A stretch of 64,000 nucleotides of DNA from Coriobacteriaceae bacterium. Its GTDB lineage: Bacteria > Actinomycetota > Coriobacteriia > Coriobacteriales > UMGS124. Position numbers and translations under genes: made by a program. Shown here piece after piece: positions 56,669 through 64,000 of this stretch (position 1 is the first letter of the stretch; each line of letters starts with the position of its first letter). The DNA is taken from the NCBI GenBank assembly GCA_019421015.1, contig JAHZGC010000001.1, forward strand, positions 1 to 64,000, written 5' to 3'. The notes under the pieces are model-generated. The model did no database searches and was not told the origin of the DNA. It worked only from the letters and a program-made list of their open reading frames with translations.

Positions 56669-57517
56669 TTACAGCTCGTCTACCCAGGCGTCGACCGCAT
56701 CGCGCAGGATTGCCGCACCGCCCGGGGCGTAGGCCTCGTAGTAGGCGGTGAAGCGCAGGTCGTCAACGTAGCCCTGGGCCAGGCCGCGGTGCGCCTCGGG
56801 GCTGTACATGGCGGCCGACCAGTAGTTGAGCAGCCAGGCCCGGTGCGTCTCGCAGAGCTCGCGGCCCAGCTCCGAACGGACGGCCTGCGCGGGGTCGGGG
56901 GCGGCTGCGACGGCCGCGATCAGCTCGCCAATGCGCTCCGACTGCTGCTGCGCGGTGTCCCACTGGTCCTGGGTCATGGCTGCTGCCTGCCTGTTCGCGG
57001 TGTCGACGGCCGTATCGCCGTAGCGCTTGCGGGCCTCTGCGCCGTAGGCGGCCTCGTTCTCTTTGACTGCCTGCTGCTTGAGCGCCTCGAAGCGCGCGGC
57101 GTCGGTCGATGGGCTGGTGTCCATGGCGGTGTTCCTTCCTGCCCCGCTCCTTTGGGAGGCGGGGGTTGCGGGTTTGCTGGAGTCGAGGTCGGCTCGGGTC
57201 TCACCGATGAGCCGCTCGACCGAGACGATGAGGTCGCCGAGCTGCCGTTGCTGCTCGCGCAGGTGATCAAGCTGCTCGCGCAGGGCATCGGCCTGGACGG
57301 CGGCGGGCTGGTCGAGCACGGAGCGGATGGCCGCCAGGGGCATCGACGCCCGTCGATAGAGCAGGACCTGTTGCAGGCGCCGCACGTCGTCGGGTCCGTA
57401 GTCGCGGTATCCGTTGGGGCGCCGCTGCGGGCGCAGAAGCCCCTGTTCCTCGTAGTAGTGCAGCGTCCGGACGCTGACCCCCGAGAGTTTTGCCAGCTCG
57501 TGTGCCGTGTATCCCAT
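56669..57517 (-). CDS. MerR-family regulator with TipAS-type effector domain
   Basis: A 282-residue regulator. Residues 1-75 are a MerR winged helix (YTAHELAKLSGVSVRTLHYY, then RRPNGYRDYG), followed by a coiled coil (85-115) and a TipAS-like domain (about 140-282) with LGRELCETHRAWLLNYWSAA, MYSPEAHRGLAQGYVDD and FTAYYEAYAPG. TipAS domains bind thiopeptide-like or other drug ligands. ATG 57517 follows GAGGTGATG. It probably autoregulates; its target here is not obvious. Confidence 0.93.
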   Translation of the reverse strand: MGYTAHELAKLSGVSVRTLHYYEEQGLLRPQRRPNGYRDYGPDDVRRLQQVLLYRRASMPLAAIRSVLDQPAAVQADALREQLDHLREQQRQLGDLIVSVERLIGETRADLDSSKPATPASQRSGAGRNTAMDTSPSTDAARFEALKQQAVKENEAAYGAEARKRYGDTAVDTANRQAAAMTQDQWDTAQQQSERIGELIAAVAAAPDPAQAVRSELGRELCETHRAWLLNYWSAAMYSPEAHRGLAQGYVDDLRFTAYYEAYAPGGAAILRDAVDAWVDEL

Positions 57518-57608
57518 GGCTCATCACCTCGGGGAACACCTTACGCCCTCACGGCGCGTGAGGGTCAAGAACGGGTTTGCGTGATTGGCCGTCTGCACAG
57601 CCGGCTGC

Positions 57609-57917
57609 CTATCCCAGGATCCGCTCGACCTTGGCGACCTTCTCCTCCAGCATGTTCTCGTGGCCGGGACGCACGTCGGCCTTGAGCACCACCTCGGTGC
57701 GGATGCCCTTCTCGGCCAGCACCATGGTGGCGTCTTTGACCACGGCAAAGACCTCGTCCCAGGGCCCCTCGATCTCGGTGAACATCGAGGTGGTGCGGCA
57801 GGGCAGCCCGCTCGCCCTGATGACGCGCACGACCTCAGCTACCTCGGCCGCCAGCTCGTCGCCTGTGCCGAAGGGCGCGATGGCTACCGCCACCAGGGTG
57901 TTTATGGAGTCGCTCAT
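57609..57917 (-). CDS. Thiamine-binding (MTH1187/YkoF-type, formerly DUF77) protein
   Basis: A 102-residue cytoplasmic protein of the MTH1187 family: VAVAIAPFGTGDELAAEVAE, MFTEIEGPWDEVFAVV and IRTEVVLKADVRPGHENMLE. The family adopts a ferredoxin-like fold and binds thiamine or its pyrimidine part. It lies 6 bp after thiM in the same operon under the TPP riboswitch, which supports a thiamine-related role. Confidence 0.9.
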   Translation of the reverse strand: MSDSINTLVAVAIAPFGTGDELAAEVAEVVRVIRASGLPCRTTSMFTEIEGPWDEVFAVVKDATMVLAEKGIRTEVVLKADVRPGHENMLEEKVAKVERILG

Positions 57918-57923
57918 AGGTCG

Positions 57924-58808
57924 TTAGGCCTCCTCGAGGGTCAGGGGGTTGGCGGCCACCTCCGCAGCCGACAGCCGGTAGAGCTCGTCGACGAACGCGG
58001 CCTTGAAGCTCGCCGGGCCTTCGGCGCGCCCGGCCGCCCGGGTCCCGGCGGCGTTGTAGAGGGCCGTCGCGGCACAGGCGGCGCAGAAGGGGTCGGTCAC
58101 GGCGGCGTACCCGGCGCTCACCCCGCCGAGCGAGCAGCCGAAGCCGGTGACGCGCTCCATGAGGGGCGATCCCCCGGTGGAGAAGGCCACGGCCGCGCCG
58201 TCGGTCACCAGGTCGGTCGGGCCCGAGACCGCCACGGCGCCCCCGGTCCACCGGGCAAGGGCCACGGCGGCCCTGCGGGCGCTCGCCACGGCGTCGGTCG
58301 CCTCGACGACCCGGTCTGCAGGGGCGGAGGAACCCGTCGTTTTGTCGAGCAGCCCCCAGAGCCGGGCGAGCGCGATGACCTCGGTGGCGTTGCCGCGCAC
58401 GATGCTGGGCCGGTAGGCGCGCAGCTCGGCCAGGACCTGCTCGCGCAGGGTCCCGATGCCGATGCCCACGGGGTCGAGGACCCACGGCGTGCCCAGCTCA
58501 TGGGCGACGCGGGCCGCACGGGGAATCGACTGTGCGTGCACGTCCATGAGCGTGCCCATGTTCACGTAGAGCGCCCCGCCGACGCGGGCGAGGGCCTCGG
58601 CCTCGTCGGCCAGGTAGACCATCGCGGCGCATGCACCTGCGGCCAACTGGGCGTTGGCCACGAACTCCATGCTGACCGCGTTGGTGATCGACCCCACCAT
58701 GGGGCGCGCCGCGCGCAGGCCGTCGACGGCGGCGGCGATGCTCGCGCGCAGACGCGCCTCGTCGAGGGTGGCGGGGTCGGTGGATACAGTGCGGTTGTCG
58801 TTCGTCAT
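57924..58808 (-). CDS. thiM: Hydroxyethylthiazole kinase
   Basis: A 294-residue kinase that phosphorylates the thiazole alcohol for thiamine salvage. Recognisable blocks are GSITNAVSMEFVANAQLAAG, YVNMGTL, PWVLDPVGIG, IVRGNATEVIAL and the ATP-site GFGCSLGGVSAGYAAV, where the catalytic Cys of the GC.L motif is present. The N-terminal extension of about 30 residues is Thr/Ala-rich. ATG 58808 follows GGGAGCAACC. The TPP riboswitch directly upstream and the thiamine-binding protein downstream complete a salvage unit; no thiD or thiE is nearby. Confidence 0.95.
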   Translation of the reverse strand: MTNDNRTVSTDPATLDEARLRASIAAAVDGLRAARPMVGSITNAVSMEFVANAQLAAGACAAMVYLADEAEALARVGGALYVNMGTLMDVHAQSIPRAARVAHELGTPWVLDPVGIGIGTLREQVLAELRAYRPSIVRGNATEVIALARLWGLLDKTTGSSAPADRVVEATDAVASARRAAVALARWTGGAVAVSGPTDLVTDGAAVAFSTGGSPLMERVTGFGCSLGGVSAGYAAVTDPFCAACAATALYNAAGTRAAGRAEGPASFKAAFVDELYRLSAAEVAANPLTLEEA

Positions 58809-58821
58809 GATCGGTTGCTCC

Positions 58822-58950
58822 CTACGCCAGTATTATCCGGACAGGTTCAAAGGGTTGGACCCGCGCCACGGTGGTCGAGCTGCGGCGGCATTGCTGCTGC
58901 GGCAGTTGCGCTGCTGTGGGCGGGCCCTCTCAGCCAAAACGGCACCCCTG
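58822..58950 (-). promoter_or_regulatory. TPP riboswitch
   Basis: On the minus strand: GGGGTGCCGTTTTGGCTGAGA at the 5-prime end (about 58928-58948), a variable GC-rich arm, then ACCCTTTGAACCTGTCCGGA and TAATACTGGCGTAGGGA before the thiM start. These are the conserved THI-box segments in the right order. The last block overlaps the thiM ribosome site, consistent with translational control. Confidence 0.95.
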
Positions 58951-59059
58951 CGTATGTGGAGAACAGCATAGCGCTTATGGCGTTCTGGGGGCGTGACAAA
59001 ACATGGGAGTTGGGATGGGCGGGGGTAGGGCTGGGCAACAGGGTGAGATTGGCGGAGGC

Positions 59060-59362
59060 AAACAAGACGACTTTACTGGCGCTCTGCCCATGGGTCATGC
59101 AAACAAAGCAACTTTACTGACAGTTCATAGATGTACTTCAGCAGTAAAATAACTTTACTGCTAAGATGTCTCAGTAAACTTACTTTACTGCAGATTTTAA
59201 TCAGTAAAGTTGTTTTACTGCAAACAAAGACGAGTAAAGTTCATTTTTTGCAAGCTATTTTGGCGATGGCGTCAGTAAACTTATTTGTCTGCGGTCTTAG
59301 ATAAGCAAGGTTGATCTGTTGCCGTGCATTCTGCTGATTGCACCAGCAAACCAACTTTACTG
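59060..59362. repeat. Array of eight helically phased 19-bp palindromes (CAGTAAAgttACTTTACTG)
   Basis: Sites begin at 59060, 59101, 59142, 59172, 59202, 59232, 59273 and 59344. Intervals are 41, 41, 30, 30, 30, 41 and 71 bp, all close to whole helical turns of about 10.2 bp. Sites 3-5 are nearly perfect (CAGTAAAATAACTTTACTG, CAGTAAACTTACTTTACTG, CAGTAAAGTTGTTTTACTG); sites 1, 2 and 8 keep the right half ACTTTACTG, and 6 and 7 the left half. The stretch is AT-rich and lies between the divergent thiM riboswitch leader and the carbonic anhydrase gene. It looks like an operator array for one protein. Confidence 0.85.
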
Positions 59363-59471
59363 CGATCCCTCACTCCATCTTCGCCATGATTCTGTCGAGG
59401 GTGTAAAGTTGCCTCACCTGCTGGTCGATTGGCCCTTCGTCCCCGCTTCCCGCCGCCTTTTGGAGGTCTCC

Positions 59472-60122
59472 ATGCCCATACCCGCGCCCCTTGACCCCGA
59501 GCTCGAATCCTTCGCGGTGATCGACGACGTCGAGCAGGAGGATATGAGCGCCCACCAGGCGAGTCCCTGCACGCCGCGCGAGGCCCGCGAGCTGCTGACC
59601 CGCGGCAACCAGGCGTTTGTGGACGGCATGCACCACCACCGCCCCATGACCGAGGAGTGGCGCGAGAACCTCATCCACAACGGCCAGCACCCTTACGCGG
59701 TGGTGGTGACCTGCTCCGACGCACGCGTGCAGCCGGCAATCATCTTTTCGATGCACCTGGGGGACCTCTTTGTGATCCGCACGGTGGGCGGCTACATCGA
59801 CCGCGTGGGCGAGGCGAGTGTGGAGTACGGCGTGGGCCACCTGGCGGCCCCGCTCGTGGTGGTGCTCGGGCATACCCACTGCGGCCTGGTGCAGGCGGCC
59901 ATCGACGGCCACGGCGACGGCGTGGTGCGCGAAGTCGCGGCCGAGGTGGCGGCCGTGCTCAACGGCGAGACCGACCCGCGCGTGGCCGAGCGCATCAACG
60001 TACGCCACACTATAAGCTGCCTGATGGAGAATCCCACGGTGCGCGAGCTGGTTGAGAACGGTCAGGTCGAGGTCGCGGGTGCCATCTACGACATGGCGTC
60101 GGGCCGGGTTGAGTGGATGTAG
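59472..60122 (+). CDS. Beta-class carbonic anhydrase
   Basis: A 216-residue enzyme interconverting CO2 and bicarbonate. The zinc ligands are Cys81 in TCSDAR (with the Asp83-Arg85 dyad) and His134 and Cys137 in GHTHCG. Core blocks ARELLTRGNQAFV, DLFVIRTVGGYI and VEYGVGHLAAPLVVVLGH are typical. No signal peptide. The start is ATG 59472 with TTTGGAGG 6 bases upstream; a longer frame runs through the operator array and is not used. The upstream array of eight palindromes predicts strong regulation, perhaps by CO2 or pH supply. Confidence 0.95.
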   Translation: MPIPAPLDPELESFAVIDDVEQEDMSAHQASPCTPREARELLTRGNQAFVDGMHHHRPMTEEWRENLIHNGQHPYAVVVTCSDARVQPAIIFSMHLGDLFVIRTVGGYIDRVGEASVEYGVGHLAAPLVVVLGHTHCGLVQAAIDGHGDGVVREVAAEVAAVLNGETDPRVAERINVRHTISCLMENPTVRELVENGQVEVAGAIYDMASGRVEWM

Positions 60123-60203
60123 GGGAGGGGTGGGTCGAGCACGTGGGGTCCCGATGGCGCGTCGGGTGTCGCCCGGCGCGCGGGTGGCCCGGCGGGGCCG
60201 GTC

Positions 60204-61724
60204 TTAACCCAATTGACGCTGATTCATCTGTTGTGCCACCAGTTCGATGATCTCCTTTTTGGCGTGTACGGCGAGCTTTCGATAGGCGGTCATGGCATGG
60301 GTGTTTACGGTGCTGGTAGAGATGCACAGCTCGTTTGACACCGCTTGGGCGCTCCGTCCGAGCGAGAACCAATAGGCGATCTCGGTCTCGCGCGGTGTAA
60401 GGCCGAACTTCCGGGCCAGCTCCTTGCAGGCTTGCTTTCGAGCGGCTGTTTGCTCGTGGGCCTCGCCGTCGCTGGGGTTTTCGCCGTCGGTGGCGGGGAA
60501 CACGGCTCTCACCAGCCGCCCGTCCATGTTGAGAAAGAAGAACAGGATGAGCGCCAGCGTGAGAAAGAACCCCACCGAGAGCAGCAGTAGCAGCATACGG
60601 TCGGTCGCCGCCCCGTCGCCGGGCGGGAGCGCCGAGCCGCTAAGTCCCAGTTGCACGAGCTTGGGCAGAAACGCTGGAATCACGTATCCAAGCGCAAACG
60701 CACGTATGGGTTCGATGCCAAAACGGTACACCATGACGAGCAGCGTGATGTACACCGCGATGCGCGCGATGCGTCGGATGAGTCGTACCAAGCTATGGCA
60801 GAACTCCACCTCAGATAGCGTCACGAGCATCAAGGCAAAGAACGCCACGAACGCCACAATCACCACGGCAAGCATAAGCGCCAAGAAACCCCGACGCTGG
60901 CGGATTTCGCTCTGGTCGGTCTTAGCGGCAAAGAGCATCATGCAAAAGACAATGACCAAAAGCAACGTATAGGTTACGAGGTCCTCTCCGTCAGATCTTT
61001 GGTAGCCGTCGACCAGGTATGACGTAAAGCTCAGCATTCCTATGAGCAAGAAGAACACGCTCAAGAACGCAATCCAGGCCCAGGCCGTACGCGACGGCGG
61101 CTGTTCGGGGGAGACCTGTGGCAGCGGTTGGTTGCTCGGGGCGTGGCGAACCAGTGCCAGGCATACGGCCGCCACGGCAAGGCCGATTACGTCGACTCCG
61201 TGCAGGTAGGGCGTGGCGTTGGTCCAGCTTGGGGTTAGCAGGAAACAGAGCACGGCCGCTGCGAGGTTCCAGACCACCACGGTTCCGATGCCAAGGGAGA
61301 AGGCCTGGGAGCAGATTTCGCGCTGCCACGCCAGGAACACCATGCAAAAGGCCGCACCTTGCAGGGCGAGGCACGCCAGGGTACTTCCGGCTGCCAGGGG
61401 GCCGGCTGGGACGTCGCTGAGAATCGTGACCGTGAGCAGGGTGGCGAGCGACCCTAACACCCCTGCCCCGCAGACCACCCGCGCGTCGCTTAGCAGCCGG
61501 GCTGCCTGGCGTTGAAAGATTCCCAACGCCAAAGCGGCTGCGAGGGCCGTGCAAAGCAGGAACATGAAGCCGTGGACCTCGTCTACGGCGGTGACGCCGT
61601 TGACCACCGAGGAGAACAGGCCTTTTTGGATATAGGCCCACAAGAACGCCTGGGCTACCACCGAAGGCACAACGACGCGCAGGCTTGTATCGCGAGGGGT
61701 GCCCGGCGCGCTTTGGAGGTGCAT
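60204..61724 (-). CDS. Membrane-anchored LuxR-type transcriptional regulator 6
   Basis: A 506-residue one-component regulator with about twelve hydrophobic spans (residues 15-420) and a C-terminal LuxR HTH (GLTPRETEIAYWFSLGRS, then STVNTHAMTAYRKLAVHAKKE). ATG 61724 follows AAAGGAGG. It is divergent from flavoprotein 6 with a 273-bp shared region carrying CATAAAC direct repeats. Probable one-component sensor for that reductase. Confidence 0.91.
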   Translation of the reverse strand: MHLQSAPGTPRDTSLRVVVPSVVAQAFLWAYIQKGLFSSVVNGVTAVDEVHGFMFLLCTALAAALALGIFQRQAARLLSDARVVCGAGVLGSLATLLTVTILSDVPAGPLAAGSTLACLALQGAAFCMVFLAWQREICSQAFSLGIGTVVVWNLAAAVLCFLLTPSWTNATPYLHGVDVIGLAVAAVCLALVRHAPSNQPLPQVSPEQPPSRTAWAWIAFLSVFFLLIGMLSFTSYLVDGYQRSDGEDLVTYTLLLVIVFCMMLFAAKTDQSEIRQRRGFLALMLAVVIVAFVAFFALMLVTLSEVEFCHSLVRLIRRIARIAVYITLLVMVYRFGIEPIRAFALGYVIPAFLPKLVQLGLSGSALPPGDGAATDRMLLLLLSVGFFLTLALILFFFLNMDGRLVRAVFPATDGENPSDGEAHEQTAARKQACKELARKFGLTPRETEIAYWFSLGRSAQAVSNELCISTSTVNTHAMTAYRKLAVHAKKEIIELVAQQMNQRQLG

Positions 61725-61841
61725 GGGGCCTCCTTTGAGGCTGGGTCGAAGCGGTTTGAAATGCGCTCTGCAAGAGCCGAACCATTATAGCAAGCGAGCA
61801 CTGAGGCTAGTTTTTAAATAAAACCGCAGTTCAGAGCCGGT

Positions 61842-61872
61842 CATAAACCATCTCATAAACAATTTCATAAGC
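61842..61872 (+). promoter_or_regulatory. Three 12-bp-spaced direct repeats upstream of flavoprotein 6
   Basis: CATAAAC at 61842-61848 and 61854-61860 and CATAAGC at 61866-61872, each 12 bp apart, in the LuxR 6 / flavoprotein 6 control region about 130-155 bp before the flavoprotein start. Likely activator-binding repeats. A CTAGTTTTTAA string just upstream (61807) is shared with the LuxR 3 control region. Confidence 0.5.
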
Positions 61873-61997
61873 GGTGAGGGGCAATTCGCAAGCCGGTTTT
61901 GGATGTGGGCAAGAAGGGCGGGTCCTAGTGTGGTGGTTGCCGATGAGCGCAAGGGGATTCGGCACGGACCACCCGAACCAACCCGAAAGGAAACACC

Positions 61998-63593
61998 ATG
62001 GATAGTCAGAACGTTCATAGCAAGGGTATTACCCGACGCGGCTTCGTCTCCGGTGCTACGGGGATGGCCGGAATCGCCGCCTTGGGGGCAGTTGCCTCCT
62101 CCGCTGCGGCGGCCGATGCCCAGGACATCGAGTGGGCCGCCGAAGCCGAAGCCGTCGTCGTGGGCATGGGCTTCGCCGGCCTCGCCGCCGCCATCGAGTC
62201 GGCCAACCAGGGCATGAGCGTCATCATCGTGGACAAGGCGCCCGAGGAATATGTGGGCGGCAACAGCCGCGTCTGCGGCCAGGCCATGTGGTGCTCCCAC
62301 GACCTGGAGCAGGGCACGCAGTATTTCAAGACGCTGGCGGGGGAGGAGTTTCTCACCGACATCCCCGACGCCGTGATCGAGGCCTACCTCACCCATAACG
62401 CCACCAACCCCGAGTGGGTCGAGGACAACGCCGACGTGGAGATGGCCTACAACCAGTCCATCGAGTATCCTGCGTCGGGGTACGCCGAAGACAACGAGCG
62501 GGCCACCAACAAAAACGGCAAGGGTAACGGCAGCGTGTGGACGCCCCTGTACGAGTCGCTGCTCGAGAACGAGGCCGTCGAGGTTCGCTACGCCACGCCC
62601 TTCACCGACCTGGTGTGTGGCGAGAACGGCGAGGTGATCGGCATCGAGGTGCTGGCCGACGGCCAGCCCGCCTACAGCAAGGCCGAGCGCGGCGTGGTGC
62701 TGTGCTGCGGCGGCTTTGAGTACAACCCCACGCTCATCCGCCGCTACCTGCGCAACTGCGACTATGCGTCGGGAAGCCCCTTCAACACCGGCGACGGCCA
62801 CGAGATCTGCAGCAAATACGACATCAAGTTCTGGCACATGAACTCGGCGACCCAGGCCGACGAGCTGGCGGTGCGCATTCCGTGGGCAGAGGAGGATTTT
62901 GCGGCGTGCGCCGTGCCCTACGACATGAACGTGGGCAACTTCATCTGGACCGACAAGTACGGAAAGCGCTTTGTGGAGGAGGCCACGACCTCCAAGCACG
63001 GTCACCGTATCATCGACGCCATCTTCTACGACGACTGCCTCAAGATGGAGACCCCGCGTTTGCCACTGTGGCAGATCTTTGACGAGAACGCTTTTACACC
63101 GTCGGGCTACGGTGTGACCATTACTCGCTGGTACGCCCAGGTGGGCGGCTTTGAGTACAGCCCCAACATGGAGAAGGAGATCGAGGCCGGCCTCGTGGCG
63201 AAGTGCGATACCGTGGAGGAGCTGGCCGAGACCATGGGCATCGAGGCCGAGGTTATCGCCAAGACCCTGGAGGACTGGAACTCCTACGTTGAGGCCGGCG
63301 AGGACCTGGAGTTTGGGCGCTCCGTAGACAGCATGGGCACTATCAACGCTCCGTACTACGCCATGAGGGTCTATCCCAGCATGATTAACACCAACGGCGG
63401 CCCTGCCCGCAACGAGAACGGCAACATCGTGCACGTGGACGGCACTCCGGTTGAGCGCCTCTATGGTGCCGGCGAGTTCGGCAGCATGTGGTCTAACTAC
63501 TACCAGGGCGGCGGCAACGTGGCCGAGTGCCTGTCGTTTGGCCGCATCGCCGCTGAGAGCATGGCCCGACAGTCCAACTGGGACGAGGCGTAG
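61998..63593 (+). CDS. Tat-exported FAD-dependent reductase (FAD_binding_2 family) 6
   Basis: A 531-residue flavoprotein with Tat motif ITRRGFVSGATGMAG (residues 11-25, cleavage near SSAAAADA), FAD-binding GMGFAG at 56-61, and the C-terminal MINTNGGPARNENGNIVHVD and LYGAGEFGSMWSNYYQGGGN. The last block, with GGNVAECLSFGRIAAE, is common in gut-bacterial respiratory flavoreductases. ATG 61998 follows GAAAGGAAA. It is divergent from LuxR 6, and a c-type cytochrome gene follows after 105 bp on the same strand, the expected electron donor. Substrate unknown. Confidence 0.91.
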   Translation: MDSQNVHSKGITRRGFVSGATGMAGIAALGAVASSAAAADAQDIEWAAEAEAVVVGMGFAGLAAAIESANQGMSVIIVDKAPEEYVGGNSRVCGQAMWCSHDLEQGTQYFKTLAGEEFLTDIPDAVIEAYLTHNATNPEWVEDNADVEMAYNQSIEYPASGYAEDNERATNKNGKGNGSVWTPLYESLLENEAVEVRYATPFTDLVCGENGEVIGIEVLADGQPAYSKAERGVVLCCGGFEYNPTLIRRYLRNCDYASGSPFNTGDGHEICSKYDIKFWHMNSATQADELAVRIPWAEEDFAACAVPYDMNVGNFIWTDKYGKRFVEEATTSKHGHRIIDAIFYDDCLKMETPRLPLWQIFDENAFTPSGYGVTITRWYAQVGGFEYSPNMEKEIEAGLVAKCDTVEELAETMGIEAEVIAKTLEDWNSYVEAGEDLEFGRSVDSMGTINAPYYAMRVYPSMINTNGGPARNENGNIVHVDGTPVERLYGAGEFGSMWSNYYQGGGNVAECLSFGRIAAESMARQSNWDEA

Positions 63594-63698
63594 GAGCGGC
63601 CGCTAAGCCGCCCAGAGGGCCCGCATAGGCAGTCGGGGATCGCGTTGCGGCGACGGGGGATGCTCCGCCGCCGCAATGGTGACGGAAGGAGCGAAAAC

Positions 63699-64000
63699 AT
63701 GGTTAAGCGTTTGGTGCCATCGGGAAGCACGGCCGCCGTAGTGGCGGTAGGGTTGTTGGGGCTTGTGTTGGGTGTGCCCCCGCTCGTGGTGGCCGAGCAA
63801 ACGGAGACCACGACAGTAACCGCCCAACATGAGAAGGTCGAGCGCGAAAAGGTCGAACGCGACGCAGCCTGGGCAAAAGGCTTCGATTGCGTCGAGTGCC
63901 ATGCTAAAGAGGATAGCCCAAAAACCGAGACCTTCTCAAGAACCCATGCCGCCACTGCCGCGGACTGTGCGCTTTGCCACGATGACGCCCGGTTGGCCAG
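63699..64000 (+). CDS. Multihaem c-type cytochrome, 5-prime part cut by window edge
   Basis: ATG 63699 (GGAAGGAG 8 bases upstream) opens a frame that runs off the window after 100 codons. Residues 8-32 form a hydrophobic signal peptide or anchor (VVAVGLLGLVLGVPPLVVAEQ). A charged spacer with a 6-residue repeat (HEKVER, EKVER) precedes two haem-binding motifs in the visible part, CVECH (residues 67-71) and CALCH (93-97). The spacing and size resemble the cytochrome domain or small tetrahaem partner of exported fumarate/urocanate-type reductases. It is in an operon with flavoprotein 6 and probably hands it electrons from the membrane quinol system. Confidence 0.88.
   Translation, partial: MVKRLVPSGSTAAVVAVGLLGLVLGVPPLVVAEQTETTTVTAQHEKVEREKVERDAAWAKGFDCVECHAKEDSPKTETFSRTHAATAADCALCHDDARLA

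Noticed and set aside
59060..59362. Interpretation of the CAGTAAA repeats as a CRISPR array
   Set aside because: Repeats are 19 bp palindromes with imperfect copies and no uniform unique spacers; no cas genes are present. Helical phasing fits protein binding.

Overview
The window is GC-rich with actinobacterial-style gene starts (ATG, GTG and TTG, strong GGAGG-type ribosome sites). It is dominated by secreted Tat-signal flavoproteins paired with LuxR regulators that carry about twelve membrane spans. That combination, plus a Mo/W DMSO-reductase-type operon and multihaem cytochrome c, points to an anaerobic gut-type Coriobacteriia, most likely family Eggerthellaceae. This placement is inferred from family knowledge, not from a marker gene. 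No rRNA, tRNA or CRISPR array was seen.

Layout. 0-6 kb: the start of a creatininase-family gene, an M3 oligopeptidase, a field of 25-bp repeats, and two convergent Tat flavoproteins. 6-14.8 kb: two convergent membrane LuxR regulators, a LysR regulator, a 193-bp MITE-like element, a frameshifted Tat iron-sulfur protein, a HemW-like protein that lacks its radical-SAM cysteines, and a second creatininase. 15-25.5 kb: LuxR/flavoprotein pair 3, a YefM-YoeB module, a truncated XRE regulator and an SbcC-like fragment, flavoprotein 4 with tandem operators, a 3-unit hairpin-repeat array, a LysR gene, and a third creatininase. 25.5-31.5 kb: a RelBE-type module, LuxR 4 with a Tat-exported Old-Yellow-Enzyme-type reductase, thioredoxin with a CRP-type promoter, and a Crp/Fnr regulator. 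31.6-35.2 kb: a rearranged zone with a cobalamin riboswitch and DUF4430 lipoprotein, a deletion remnant of an ATPase, an RHH-MNT/HEPN toxin-antitoxin pair, and a chimeric ATPase pseudogene. 35.5-42.1 kb: dmsA-dmsB-torD followed by a haem-motif sensor kinase and an OmpR-type regulator. 42.5-48.4 kb: an intact ATPase, a second riboswitch-DUF4430 copy, and a three-gene ECF vitamin transporter, probably for cobalamin. 48.9-55.4 kb: LuxR/flavoprotein pair 5, a secreted DUF4353 protein and an SDR. 55.5-60.1 kb: a second MITE-like element, an SRAP-domain protein, a MerR/TipAS regulator, a thiamine-binding protein with thiM under a TPP riboswitch, and a beta-carbonic anhydrase preceded by eight helically phased palindromes. 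60.2-64 kb: LuxR/flavoprotein pair 6 with a c-type cytochrome cut by the window edge.

How it fits together. The repeated unit is one membrane LuxR sensor beside one exported reductase. It fits a strategy of respiring many different extracellular small molecules, each reductase switched on by its own sensor. Electrons could reach the exported flavoproteins through small c-type cytochromes such as the one at the right edge. No substrate can be read from the sequence. Intergenic space is rich in structured repeats of at least three families. One of these keeps its hairpin arms complementary although the arm sequences differ completely between copies.
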